A DNA stretch of 64,000 bases from Bowmanella denitrificans (GTDB lineage: Bacteria; Pseudomonadota; Gammaproteobacteria; Enterobacterales; Alteromonadaceae): NCBI RefSeq assembly GCF_039522935.1, contig NZ_BAAAEI010000031.1, positions 248,001 through 312,000 on the forward strand, in the 5' to 3' direction. The notes under the pieces were generated by a model that saw only the letters and a list, made by a program, of their open reading frames with translations, was not told the origin of the DNA and ran no database searches. The position numbers and the translations under genes were made by a program. Positions 26,466-34,440 of this stretch are shown piece by piece (positions within the stretch are counted from its first letter, which is position 1; each line of letters starts with the position of its first letter).

Positions 26466-26527
26466 TTGACCATCAAGTCATTTGACTTTGACCTTTTGGT
26501 CAATTAAGGTTTTGACCAGTTGGTCAC
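26466..26527. promoter_or_regulatory. Three tandem TetR-type operators between tetR and the ABC gene
   Basis: A perfect 16-bp palindrome TTGACC-TTTT-GGTCAA (26488-26503), a near copy TTGACC-AGTT-GGTCAC (26512-26527), and a degenerate one TTGACC-ATCA-AGTCAT (26466-26481). Starts are 22 and 24 bases apart, about two helical turns. They fill the space between the two start codons and end 15 bases before the ABC start. Confidence 0.8.
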
Positions 26528-26541
26528 TTGTGGGGAACATT

Positions 26542-28215
26542 ATGTCTTCTGAAACAACCCCGGGGGCATTTCGGTTTGTCCGTGCCTATTTGCCAGAACG
26601 CCGGGCTTTTATTGGCTTGCTGGCGCTGACACTGCTGGCTACTGTGCTGGAATTGAGTGTGCCGATAGTGGCACGGGATCTGATTGACCAGCTAACCGTT
26701 GGTAGTCATGACCTGGTGGTCACATCGTTCCTTGCGCTTCTGGTCATTCTGGCGGCGCTGGCAGAGTATCTGGCTTCGGTACAGGCCAGCCGCATGGGGT
26801 TGGATACGGTTAAAGGGCTGCGTTTTCGTTTGATTGGTCACCTGGTCAGAGCGCAAACCATCAATCTGCACCAACATCATAGCAGCGAGCTGGCCGCCAG
26901 GGTGATGGCCGATAGCGAAGAGCTGAATCAGGTATTCAGTACTGATTTGGCAGCACTGGTTGGCGGTGTTTTGTCATTTGTGGCGGTGCTTGGCGTGCTG
27001 CTGTGGTTGGACTGGCGGCTGACGTTAGTGATCCTGGGCTGTTTATTGGGTGGAGCCATACTGATCACACCCATCGCCTTGTCCATGAGCGGCCTGAACA
27101 AGCAGATTCTGCAATCCTATGCCGACCTGACTCGTCAGTGCAGCGAATGGTTCAGGCATCATGAGTTGGTAAAAGTGTATGGGGCTGACCATCAGGTGGA
27201 TGTCCAGGCTCGTCAATCATTACAACAATACCGCAATCTGGCTTTGCGTGAGGCCAGGGGACTTTCGCTGATAGGCCCCATCAGCAATCTGGCGTTGATG
27301 GCCAGCCTGATTATCCTGATTGCCACATCCACTTACTGGATTGCCGATGGCAGTATGACCATGGGCACCTTTACGGCGTTTTTGCTGTATTTGTTTGGTC
27401 TGGCTTTTCCACTGATTAGCATGGGCATGTTCTTCGCCAATTATCAAAAGGCCTGCGGCGCGGCTGCGCGCTTGCAAACATTGCTGGACTTACCCTTTGA
27501 GTCTCCCCTTAAAACGGCAGCAGAAGACAACATCAGCGCCTTGCAGGTACAAGGCGCGGATTTAAGCCTGAACGGGCAGCGGATTTTACGGCAACTGCAG
27601 TTGCCCAGAATGCATAAAGGCCTGGTGATTATCAGTGGCCCCAGCGGCAGCGGCAAGACCAGCCTGTTCAGGGTGCTACTCGGATTGTATGCGCTGGATA
27701 AGGGCGAAGTCAGGGTCAATGATGTCCCTTTGCAGGCCGAACAACTGGCGAGCTTGCGCGCTCGTATGGCCTGGGTGGAACAAGAGCCTGCGCTGTTTCA
27801 GGCGACGGTCAGGGACAACCTCTGTCTGGGTCAGCCGGGCATTGCCAGTGAATTAGTCTATCAGGCCCTGTTTGAAGCTGGCCTTGAACCCTGGCTGACC
27901 CGCATCGGGGGCAATCTGGAACTGCCGTTAACAGAACAAAACCATCAACTGTCCGGCGGCGAAAAGCAGCGTTTTGCCCTGGCCAGAGCGCTGGTCAGGC
28001 CCTTTGATGTGCTGCTGTTAGACGAACCCACCTCGGCGCTGGATAAAGCCAATGCCCAGCAACTGATGAACAAGCTGCGGGAGATTGCCAAACACAAGCT
28101 GGTGCTGATGATTAGCCATGACAAGTCCCTGTTTTATCTGGCCGACCAGGTGCTACAGATGGAAAACGGTCAGTTGGCCGAGAGCGCTGCTGTGGGCAGG
28201 ACTGCGGCAGTTTGA
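26542..28215 (+). CDS. ABC exporter half-transporter (membrane domain plus ATPase)
   Basis: I chose the ATG at 26542, with GGGGAA upstream; an earlier in-frame codon would place the start inside the operators. The 557-residue product has six membrane helices in about 1-310 and a nucleotide-binding domain with Walker A GPSGSGKTS, signature LSGGEKQRFALARAL, Walker B DVLLLDEPTSALD and H-loop SHD. It is an MsbA/LmrA-like type I exporter that should work as a homodimer. The TetR regulator and operators suggest an inducible efflux pump; the substrate is unknown. Confidence 0.92.
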   Translation: MSSETTPGAFRFVRAYLPERRAFIGLLALTLLATVLELSVPIVARDLIDQLTVGSHDLVVTSFLALLVILAALAEYLASVQASRMGLDTVKGLRFRLIGHLVRAQTINLHQHHSSELAARVMADSEELNQVFSTDLAALVGGVLSFVAVLGVLLWLDWRLTLVILGCLLGGAILITPIALSMSGLNKQILQSYADLTRQCSEWFRHHELVKVYGADHQVDVQARQSLQQYRNLALREARGLSLIGPISNLALMASLIILIATSTYWIADGSMTMGTFTAFLLYLFGLAFPLISMGMFFANYQKACGAAARLQTLLDLPFESPLKTAAEDNISALQVQGADLSLNGQRILRQLQLPRMHKGLVIISGPSGSGKTSLFRVLLGLYALDKGEVRVNDVPLQAEQLASLRARMAWVEQEPALFQATVRDNLCLGQPGIASELVYQALFEAGLEPWLTRIGGNLELPLTEQNHQLSGGEKQRFALARALVRPFDVLLLDEPTSALDKANAQQLMNKLREIAKHKLVLMISHDKSLFYLADQVLQMENGQLAESAAVGRTAAV

Positions 28216-28366
28216 GCAAGTCACTGATATTGCCTGGGCTGGCTATACGATGAAACCTGTATGCAATGTGCTGCTGACTTATACCTCAGGCTGGCTTTTG
28301 ATACTTTCGGTGCCATTCAGCTTCGGGTAGGATCGCGCCAGGCTCGGAGTTGGTTGGTAAGCTTAA

Positions 28367-29095
28367 ATGCGGTTAAGTACAGTGTTGGCCCTGTGGCTGG
28401 TTTGTGTGTCGGTATGGGCCGATGAGCCGGTTAAGTTGTCTGAGTCCGGGTTATGTCACCAACCCGGCAGCCGATTTTACAGCCGCACCCTGCATTTTAG
28501 CGCATTTGCCACCCTGGAAGCCTGTCTGGCCAATGGTGGCAGGTTGCCAGAGTCTGCCAGCCAGGCCGCCACGCCTCCCTCTGCTGATAACTATGATCGC
28601 AACGACTGGCCGCATTGGATCGACAGTGACGGCGACTGTCAAAACACCCGTGCCGAGGTGCTGATTGCTCAATCACGCCTGCAAGTCAGCTTCGACGACG
28701 GTGAAACCTGCCGGGTGTTGCAGGGTACCTGGCTTGATCCCTTCTCGGGGCAAATCCTGTCATCGGCCAGCGAATTGGATGTTGATCATATCGTACCGCT
28801 GAAATGGGCCAGCGCCCACGGCGGCGGTGCCTGGCACAGAGAGCGTAAACGTGAGTTTGCCAACGATATGGACAACCTGCTGGTAGTGAGTAATAGCCTT
28901 AACCGGGCAAAAGGCGCGGAGGGGCCGGATCAATGGTTGCCGCCTAATCAAGCCTACCAATGTGAGTACATTCGCCGGTTTGACGAGATGGTACAAAAGT
29001 ATCTGCTGGTGTATCAAAGCGGTGAACAAGCCTTTATTCAGGCACAACTTGCCAGTTGTGCCAGGAATACGTCCGCTAGAGCTGTTGCCCCGTAA
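28367..29095 (+). CDS. Secreted HNH endonuclease (GmrSD-C/DUF1524 type)
   Basis: 242 residues with a Sec signal (about 1-18). The nuclease core reads DVDHIVPLKWASAHGG, then FANDMDNLLVVSNSLNRAKG and GPDQWLPPN: the DHIVPL catalytic His and the Asn-rich metal loop of the secreted HNH family. Cys pairs (ESGLCHQ with LEACLANGG, and NQAYQC with LASC) suggest disulfides, as expected outside the cell. Probable role is DNA degradation in the environment. There is no adjacent immunity gene. Confidence 0.85.
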   Translation: MRLSTVLALWLVCVSVWADEPVKLSESGLCHQPGSRFYSRTLHFSAFATLEACLANGGRLPESASQAATPPSADNYDRNDWPHWIDSDGDCQNTRAEVLIAQSRLQVSFDDGETCRVLQGTWLDPFSGQILSSASELDVDHIVPLKWASAHGGGAWHRERKREFANDMDNLLVVSNSLNRAKGAEGPDQWLPPNQAYQCEYIRRFDEMVQKYLLVYQSGEQAFIQAQLASCARNTSARAVAP

Positions 29096-29188
29096 AGTTG
29101 GATTTTTTATCTGTTGAGTTCCGCTTTCGTCATACCAGGCGGGCAAAATGCTGCTAACTTAGTCGCTCCATCAGCAAAGGAGATAATC

Positions 29189-30213
29189 ATGCAAGCTGAG
29201 CACTTTTCCACCTTCAAGCAGTTGCATCATGCCGATTCGCCGTTGGTATTGGTTAATATTTGGGATGCGGGCGGTGCCGTTTTGCTGCAAGCAGCCGGTG
29301 CCAAAGCACTTGCCACCGGCAGTGCGATATAGAGCGTGTTGACCTTTTGAGTATAGATTTTGTTCAAATCCAGCCCGTTTTGGTCACGACGCCGGGCTGC
29401 AGGCCTAGTGGGCCTAAGTCAAAGCCCGGCAACACCGAGCAAGAGGGGCTGGGTTGAACCCTTCGGGCAGCGCTTGTGGGCCCTTTCTACGGCGTTATTA
29501 CTCTCTCATGTAGACTAACTACACCACGTTCGCGCTGCCTTGTATAAAAGGGCCCACAAACTGCTGCAAAATCATACTCAAAAGGTCAACACGCTCTAAC
29601 CAGGTCGCTGGGCTATGCAGACGGTAATCAGCTACCGAATAACGAGCTGCTTGACGCAGTTGGGCGTATTTTGAGGGTAAGCCAGGTGCCACTGTCGATA
29701 GATATTGAAGAGGGTTACAGCGAGTCAGCAGAACAGGTTGCCGAGCTGGTTGCCGGTTTGCAAGCTTTGGGCGTAGCCGGTATCAACCTCGAAGACGGCA
29801 CCAAAGCCCCCGCTTTGTTGGCTGAGAAAATACAAGCCATTCGTCTCAAAGTCGGCCAGAGCATCTATATTAACGCGCGTACCGATGTGTATTTACGGGG
29901 GCTGGCTGAAGGGCAAGCTGCGCTGGAGATGGCCACCAAACGGCTGCGTCTATATCGTGAAGCCGGAGCCGATGGCGGTTTTATTCCAGGCTTGCAGGAT
30001 GCACAAACGGCCCGATATTTGGCAGACAGTCTGTCCATGCCCCTTAACCTTATAGTCGCCTCTTCTGAGCCCATCAAGGAATTGTCCAAGGTGGGGATCC
30101 GGCGTTTTAGTATGGGCCCTGTGCCTTTTGTGAAGGCTTATCAGCAACTGGTGAATCTGCAGGATGCAGACTATCCGGCGCTGAATTTCGCTGCCATTAA
30201 CGCGCTGTTTTAA
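29189..30213 (+). pseudogene. PEP mutase / isocitrate lyase family gene split by a 269-bp insertion
   Basis: The ATG at 29189 has a clear AAAGGAG site. The first 47 codons (MQAEHFSTFKQLHHADSPLV, onward to ALATGSAI) stop at a TAG supplied by the inserted element at 29330-29598. Reading continues after the element as TRSLGYADGNQLPNNELLDA, then SIDIEEGY and NARTDVYL, to the stop at 30213. Removing the element restores the frame and gives about 252 residues, the size of this family of C-C or P-C bond lyases (2-methylisocitrate-lyase-like or oxaloacetate-type). As it stands only a short peptide is made. Confidence 0.85.
29330..29598. mobile_element. MITE-like element with 25-bp perfect terminal inverted repeats
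   Basis: The ends are perfect 25-bp complements (29330-29354 and 29574-29598; left end begins TAGAGCGTGTTGACCTTTTG). The similarity runs on for about 10 more bases with one indel. The interior has no coding capacity but many stems: TTGTGGGCCCTTT (29474-29486) pairs with 29547-29559, and GCCGGGCT/AGCCCGGC and AGGCC-TAGT-GGGCCT are present. Nothing here encodes a transposase, so it would need one in trans. It interrupts the lyase gene. Both ends carry TA, but a plain TA duplication does not restore the frame. Confidence 0.85.
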
Positions 30214-30290
30214 GCTTTCTATGCTTTGCCGCAAGCCAGCGCGGACATTCAGAGCAAGCAATGCGATAATTCCATGCTAATCAATGCACA

Positions 30291-30306
30291 GGCGGCCTGC
30301 GCCGCC
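30291..30306 (+). terminator. GC-rich hairpin before the flavoprotein gene
   Basis: GGCGGC-CTGC-GCCGCC, 77 bases after the end of the split lyase gene. No T-run follows, so it may instead be an mRNA leader structure of the next gene. Confidence 0.35.
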
Positions 30307-30326
30307 TAAATCAGCGGGCGTTATCG

Positions 30327-31559
30327 GTGCAAAGTAAACAACGGGTGATTATTGTCGGGGCAGGCCCCGCCGGGCTGATGGCTGCTGAGTGTCTCAGCCA
30401 GGCCGGTTTGCAAGTGCAGGTGTTTGATGCCAAACCCAGTGCCTGTCGCAAGTTTTTGCTGGCCGGTACCAGCGGTATGAATATTACCCATTCCGAACCC
30501 TACGGCGATTTTATTCAGCGCTATTATGACAAGGCCGACTGGCTGGATAGCGCTCTGCGCAACTTCGATGCCAATGCACTGCGTGACTGGTGCCGGGGCC
30601 TTGGCGTGGAGACCTTTGTCGGCAGCTCGGGCCGGGTATTTACCGAACAAATGAAAGCGGCGCCCCTGGTACGCAACTGGTTAAAGCGCTTGCGTGGGGC
30701 AGGAGTGGAGTTTTATATGCGCCATCGCCTGACTGCACTGGACGGCACCCGGCTTGGCTTTGTCCATGAAGGTCAGCAGATTGAGGTGAATGCCGATGCG
30801 GTTTTATTGGCGCTGGGTGGCGCCAGTTGGCCTAAGTTAGGTTCAGATGGTAGTTGGCAAACTATACTGGCCGACAACAACATCCAGCTGTCACTGCTGC
30901 GGGCCGCCAATTGCGGCATGTTGTGCCATTGGAGTGAATACCTTAAGGAGCATCACGCTGGCAGTCCGCTGAAAAACGTGCTGTTTAGCTTTCAGGCGGG
31001 TGGCCAGCGGGTGGAGAAGCGCGGTGAATGTGTTATCAGTCAAACCGGCATGGAAGGCAGCCTGATCTACACCTTTTCCAAATACCTGCGTGACGCAATA
31101 GAAAGTACCGGTCAGGCTCAACTGCATATCGACTTGCTGCCCGACCAGAGTCTGACTCAGCTTAGCCACAAGCTTGCCAATAAACGCAGTAAAGAGTCCT
31201 TCGCCAGATATCTGAAGCGCTGCACCGGATTAACCGGTGTCAAATCCGCGCTGTTATACGAATGCCAATCCAACCCACAGCAGCTAGCCCCAGCGCAACT
31301 GGCGGCCTGTATCAAAGCCCTGCCGGTAGGTTTTTTTGCCACCAAACCGGTTGAGGAAGCGATTTCCAGCGCTGGTGGGGTTTGCCAGCAAAGCCTCAGT
31401 GCCGACCTGATGTTGCATCAGCTGCCTGGGGTATTTTGTGCCGGGGAAATGCTGGATTGGGAGGCGCCCACCGGCGGGTATTTGCTGACGGCCTGTTTTG
31501 CTACCGGTCGACTGGCGGCTGCCGGGATCTGCGATTATCTGCACCAACCTCGGTCTTAG
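30327..31559 (+). CDS. HI0933-family FAD-dependent oxidoreductase, TIGR03862 type
   Basis: 410 residues from a GTG start (VQSKQRVIIVGAGPAGLMAA); no ATG fits the N-terminal FAD-binding loop, and no strong ribosome site is seen. GAGPAGLMAAECLSQAG is the dinucleotide-binding loop and the C-terminal GVFCAGEMLDWEAPTGGYLL is the family's FAD-closing motif. Proteins of this family are soluble flavoproteins of unsettled function (BaiN relatives are proposed to act in bile-acid reduction). A second, different member is encoded at 34441-35622. Confidence 0.85.
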   Translation: MQSKQRVIIVGAGPAGLMAAECLSQAGLQVQVFDAKPSACRKFLLAGTSGMNITHSEPYGDFIQRYYDKADWLDSALRNFDANALRDWCRGLGVETFVGSSGRVFTEQMKAAPLVRNWLKRLRGAGVEFYMRHRLTALDGTRLGFVHEGQQIEVNADAVLLALGGASWPKLGSDGSWQTILADNNIQLSLLRAANCGMLCHWSEYLKEHHAGSPLKNVLFSFQAGGQRVEKRGECVISQTGMEGSLIYTFSKYLRDAIESTGQAQLHIDLLPDQSLTQLSHKLANKRSKESFARYLKRCTGLTGVKSALLYECQSNPQQLAPAQLAACIKALPVGFFATKPVEEAISSAGGVCQQSLSADLMLHQLPGVFCAGEMLDWEAPTGGYLLTACFATGRLAAAGICDYLHQPRS

Positions 31560-31649
31560 CTGTAAGCCCAGATGCGGCCAAACAAGTTAAACGGATTTGC
31601 TTGAGACCAACACCTTGCAGGTGCGATTAGCTGCCTGTTTATTCACCTT

Positions 31650-31694
31650 TGGCTCTGCTGTTATTTCTGTTAACGAAATAATAACAGGGAGCCA
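31650..31694 (+). promoter_or_regulatory. Hairpin covering the ribosome site of the molybdenum hydroxylase gene
   Basis: TGGCTC (31650-31655) pairs with GAGCCA (31689-31694) and CTGTTATT (31658-31665) with AATAACAG (31680-31687), interrupted by a small bulge. The right arm includes CAGGGAG, the ribosome site for the ATG at 31698. It could limit translation unless opened. Confidence 0.5.
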
Positions 31695-31697
31695 ACT

Positions 31698-33950
31698 ATG
31701 TCAATGCATACCAAGGGGGCCGGGCCGGGCCTGACCCGCCGCCAATTCCTGAAAACCAGTGCTTACGGCGGCGCAATGTTGCTGACCCTTAATTTGCCGG
31801 GCAAAGCGCAGGCTAACCAAAGCCCAGGTGCGGCCAGCCAATGGTGCGTGTATGTCAGCATTCGCCCTGATAATTCAGTGCTGATGGCATCGCCGGTGAT
31901 GGATATGGGCCAGCATATGAAAACCGCTGGTCCCATGCTGTTGGCCGAAGAAATGGACCTGGACTGGTCGTTAATCGAATTTGCCGACAGTTGCCCGGCT
32001 TACTTTAAACTGAATGCCGACGGGCAAGCAGAATATGCCTATTCGGATATGAGTACCGGCGGCAGTCATGCGCTGCGGCGCAACTGGGATTATATGCGCC
32101 AGGCCGGTGCTACTGTCAGGCGTATGCTGGTGGAAGAAGCTGCGGCGCGCTGGCAGGTCAGCGCTGATGACCTGCGCACCGCCAACAGTTATGTATATCA
32201 CCCGGATGGCCAGCGACAGTTCAGTTATGGTGAACTGGCTGAACAGGCCGCTGCCCGCCAGGTCAAGCCGCAAGCGGTGCAACTCAAACATAACGATGCC
32301 TTTGGTATTATCGGCACGGCCAGAACCACAGTGGATATTCGCCAGATTGTTACCGGCAAGCCCTTGTTTGGGATGGATGCCGAATACCCAGGCATGCTGC
32401 ATGCGGTGATTGCCCGCAGTCCGTTTATTGACGGTCAGTTGCTGAGTCAGGAAGCGAAGGCGGCAAAGCAGGTTGCGGGCGTGCGGCAACTGGTAAATGT
32501 GCCGCGTCGAACCGAAGCCAGCTATAACGGTACCACCAAGCAATTGATGGCACCGGGCGTGGCGGTGATTGCTGACAGCTTATGGGCGGCAATGCAAGGC
32601 AAACAAGCATTACGGGCCAGATGGCAGGCTGGTGCCGAGGGTAAATCACAAGATTCTGAGGCGCAACTGGCCGAGTTTCACCGGCTGGTCAGTGATGCCG
32701 ACTATGCCGGACAATCCGGGATCAGTCATAAGGTCAGACTGGCGGAAGGGGATGCCAAAACCGCTCTTGAAGGTGCTGCCACGGTATTGGATGCCACCTA
32801 TGAAGTACCGCTATTTGCACATTTATGTATGGAGCCATTTAACTGTATTGCTGATGTGCGCAGCGACAGCGCCACTATTGTGGTGGGGCATCAGTTTCCC
32901 GATAAGGTGGTAAATGATGTGGCCAAAGCCACCGGTCTGCCTCCTCTCAATATTGAGGTGATTAGCCACCGTATGGGCGGCGGTTTCGGGCGGCGCTGGG
33001 AGGTGGATTATGTGCTCGAAGCGGTGTATCTGTCACAGCAGGTGGGTAAGCCCGTTAAAGTCACCTGGCAGCGCGAAGATGAACTTGAGCAGGACTGCTT
33101 CGCCCCGGCCATGGTAATGCGGGTGCGTGCCGGTATGGACAAAAGCAATAAAGTTATCGCCTGGCACCATCGCCAGGCCCAAACCCGCGGCGGGGCCAGA
33201 GACCGCTGTTTCCCTTTCAAGCTGGTGCCCAATTATCTGTCTGAGCACCTTGATTATCTTTCGCAAATTGCCACCGGTGCCTGGCGCTCGCCCGGGCATC
33301 TGCAATGGGCCTTTGCCGCCGAGTCGATGCTGGACGAGCTTGCCCATCAGGCTAAGCAGGACCCGCTGGCATTTCGGCTAAAGCTGATGCAACCGCATAA
33401 GGCCTACCCACACGAAGGCTTTGGTGGAGAGCTTATTGATTCGGGGCGCATGGCCAAGTGCTATGAAAAGGCGGCAGAGATGGCCGACTGGCAACGCCCG
33501 CGGCAAAAAGGAATCGGCCTGGGTATCGCGGGGCACTTCACTTTTGGCAGTTATGCGGCTTTTGTACTGGAAGTGGCCCTCAGCGCTGAAAACCGTCTGC
33601 ATATCCGTCAGGCCTGGGGCGCCATTGACTGCGGTCTGGCGGTTAATCCCAACCATATTGAAAATCAGATGCAGGGCGGATTTATCGACGGTTTAAATGC
33701 CGCACTGTTTAATAAGGCGGATGTGCAGGGCGGTGAGGTGGTGACAAAAAATTTCCACCAAATCCACTTTATGCGCTTATCTGAGGCCCCGCCAGATGTG
33801 CAGGTCAGCATTATTCAAAGCCAGGCCATGCCAACCGGGGTTGGCGAACCACCCATTGGTCCGGCCGCCGCCGCGCTGGCCAATGCCATTTTTGCCGCTT
33901 CGGGCCAGCGGATCCGCCGTTTGCCCATCGCTGATGCCATTCGTATTTAA
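31698..33950 (+). CDS. iorB: Molybdopterin-binding subunit of an IorB-type xanthine dehydrogenase family enzyme
   Basis: 750 residues with a twin-arginine signal (LTRRQFLKTSAYGGAML). The rest matches the large molybdenum subunit of isoquinoline 1-oxidoreductase and related aldehyde or N-heterocycle oxidases: TGKPLFGMDAEYPGMLHAVI, HRMGGGFGRRWEVDY (Moco contact), TGAWRSPGH and PTGVGEPPIGPAAAALANAI near the C-terminus with the active-site Glu region. It hydroxylates an aldehyde or heteroaromatic carbon using water. The small Fe-S subunit follows 10 bases later. No FAD subunit is present, which is normal for this branch; the electron acceptor is not in the window. Confidence 0.9.
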   Translation: MSMHTKGAGPGLTRRQFLKTSAYGGAMLLTLNLPGKAQANQSPGAASQWCVYVSIRPDNSVLMASPVMDMGQHMKTAGPMLLAEEMDLDWSLIEFADSCPAYFKLNADGQAEYAYSDMSTGGSHALRRNWDYMRQAGATVRRMLVEEAAARWQVSADDLRTANSYVYHPDGQRQFSYGELAEQAAARQVKPQAVQLKHNDAFGIIGTARTTVDIRQIVTGKPLFGMDAEYPGMLHAVIARSPFIDGQLLSQEAKAAKQVAGVRQLVNVPRRTEASYNGTTKQLMAPGVAVIADSLWAAMQGKQALRARWQAGAEGKSQDSEAQLAEFHRLVSDADYAGQSGISHKVRLAEGDAKTALEGAATVLDATYEVPLFAHLCMEPFNCIADVRSDSATIVVGHQFPDKVVNDVAKATGLPPLNIEVISHRMGGGFGRRWEVDYVLEAVYLSQQVGKPVKVTWQREDELEQDCFAPAMVMRVRAGMDKSNKVIAWHHRQAQTRGGARDRCFPFKLVPNYLSEHLDYLSQIATGAWRSPGHLQWAFAAESMLDELAHQAKQDPLAFRLKLMQPHKAYPHEGFGGELIDSGRMAKCYEKAAEMADWQRPRQKGIGLGIAGHFTFGSYAAFVLEVALSAENRLHIRQAWGAIDCGLAVNPNHIENQMQGGFIDGLNAALFNKADVQGGEVVTKNFHQIHFMRLSEAPPDVQVSIIQSQAMPTGVGEPPIGPAAAALANAIFAASGQRIRRLPIADAIRI

Positions 33951-33960
33951 GGACCAGATA

Positions 33961-34437
33961 ATGACGATACAATTTACCCTTAATCAGCAGACCGTTGAGG
34001 TTGCCGAACGTGACAAGGACATGCCGCTACTCTGGTATCTTCGTGAACAGCAGGGCCTGAAAGGCACCAAGTTTGGCTGCGGCATCGGCCAGTGCGGAGC
34101 CTGTACCGTGCATTATAACGGCATGGCCATGCGCTCCTGCTCTATCACCCTGGGACAGGCTCAGGGCGCAGATATCCTCACCATTGAAGGCCTGGCACCC
34201 TCTGAAGATAAGTTACACCCGGTGCAGGAAGCCTGGATGGAGATAGATGTGCCTCAATGCGGCTATTGTCAGGCCGGACAGATTATGGCCGCCGCCGCTA
34301 TGTTTAAGCAGCATCCCAATCCCAGCGAAGCGCAAATAGAACAGGCCATGACCAATATCTGCCGCTGCGGCACTTACGTACGGATTCGCAAAGCCATCGC
34401 CCTGACAGCGGATAAATTGGCTAAAGAGGTGAGTTAG
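33961..34437 (+). CDS. iorA: (2Fe-2S) subunit of the IorAB-type oxidoreductase
   Basis: The ATG at 33961 gives 158 residues. The plant-type cluster ligands are C40, C45, C48 and C60 (FGCGIGQCGACTVHYNG), and the second, helical cluster uses C100, C103, C134 and C136 (QCGYCQAGQ and NICRCGTY). Both clusters are complete. There is no Tat signal of its own, so it is expected to ride with the large subunit through Tat. It is cotranscribed with the upstream gene. Confidence 0.93.
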   Translation: MTIQFTLNQQTVEVAERDKDMPLLWYLREQQGLKGTKFGCGIGQCGACTVHYNGMAMRSCSITLGQAQGADILTIEGLAPSEDKLHPVQEAWMEIDVPQCGYCQAGQIMAAAAMFKQHPNPSEAQIEQAMTNICRCGTYVRIRKAIALTADKLAKEVS

Positions 34438-34440
34438 CGA

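Noticed and set aside
28367..29095. Secreted HNH nuclease as a polymorphic toxin with immunity partner
   Set aside because: It has a simple Sec signal, no toxin delivery domains and no small immunity-like gene beside it.
26488..29350. Shared TTGACCTTTTG string in the TetR operator and the element's terminal repeat
   Set aside because: An 11-base match between unrelated features; no sign that TetR sites derive from the element.
29671..30213. Second half of the split lyase as an independent gene
   Set aside because: The only start is a TTG inside the conserved core and the N-terminal catalytic strands would be missing.
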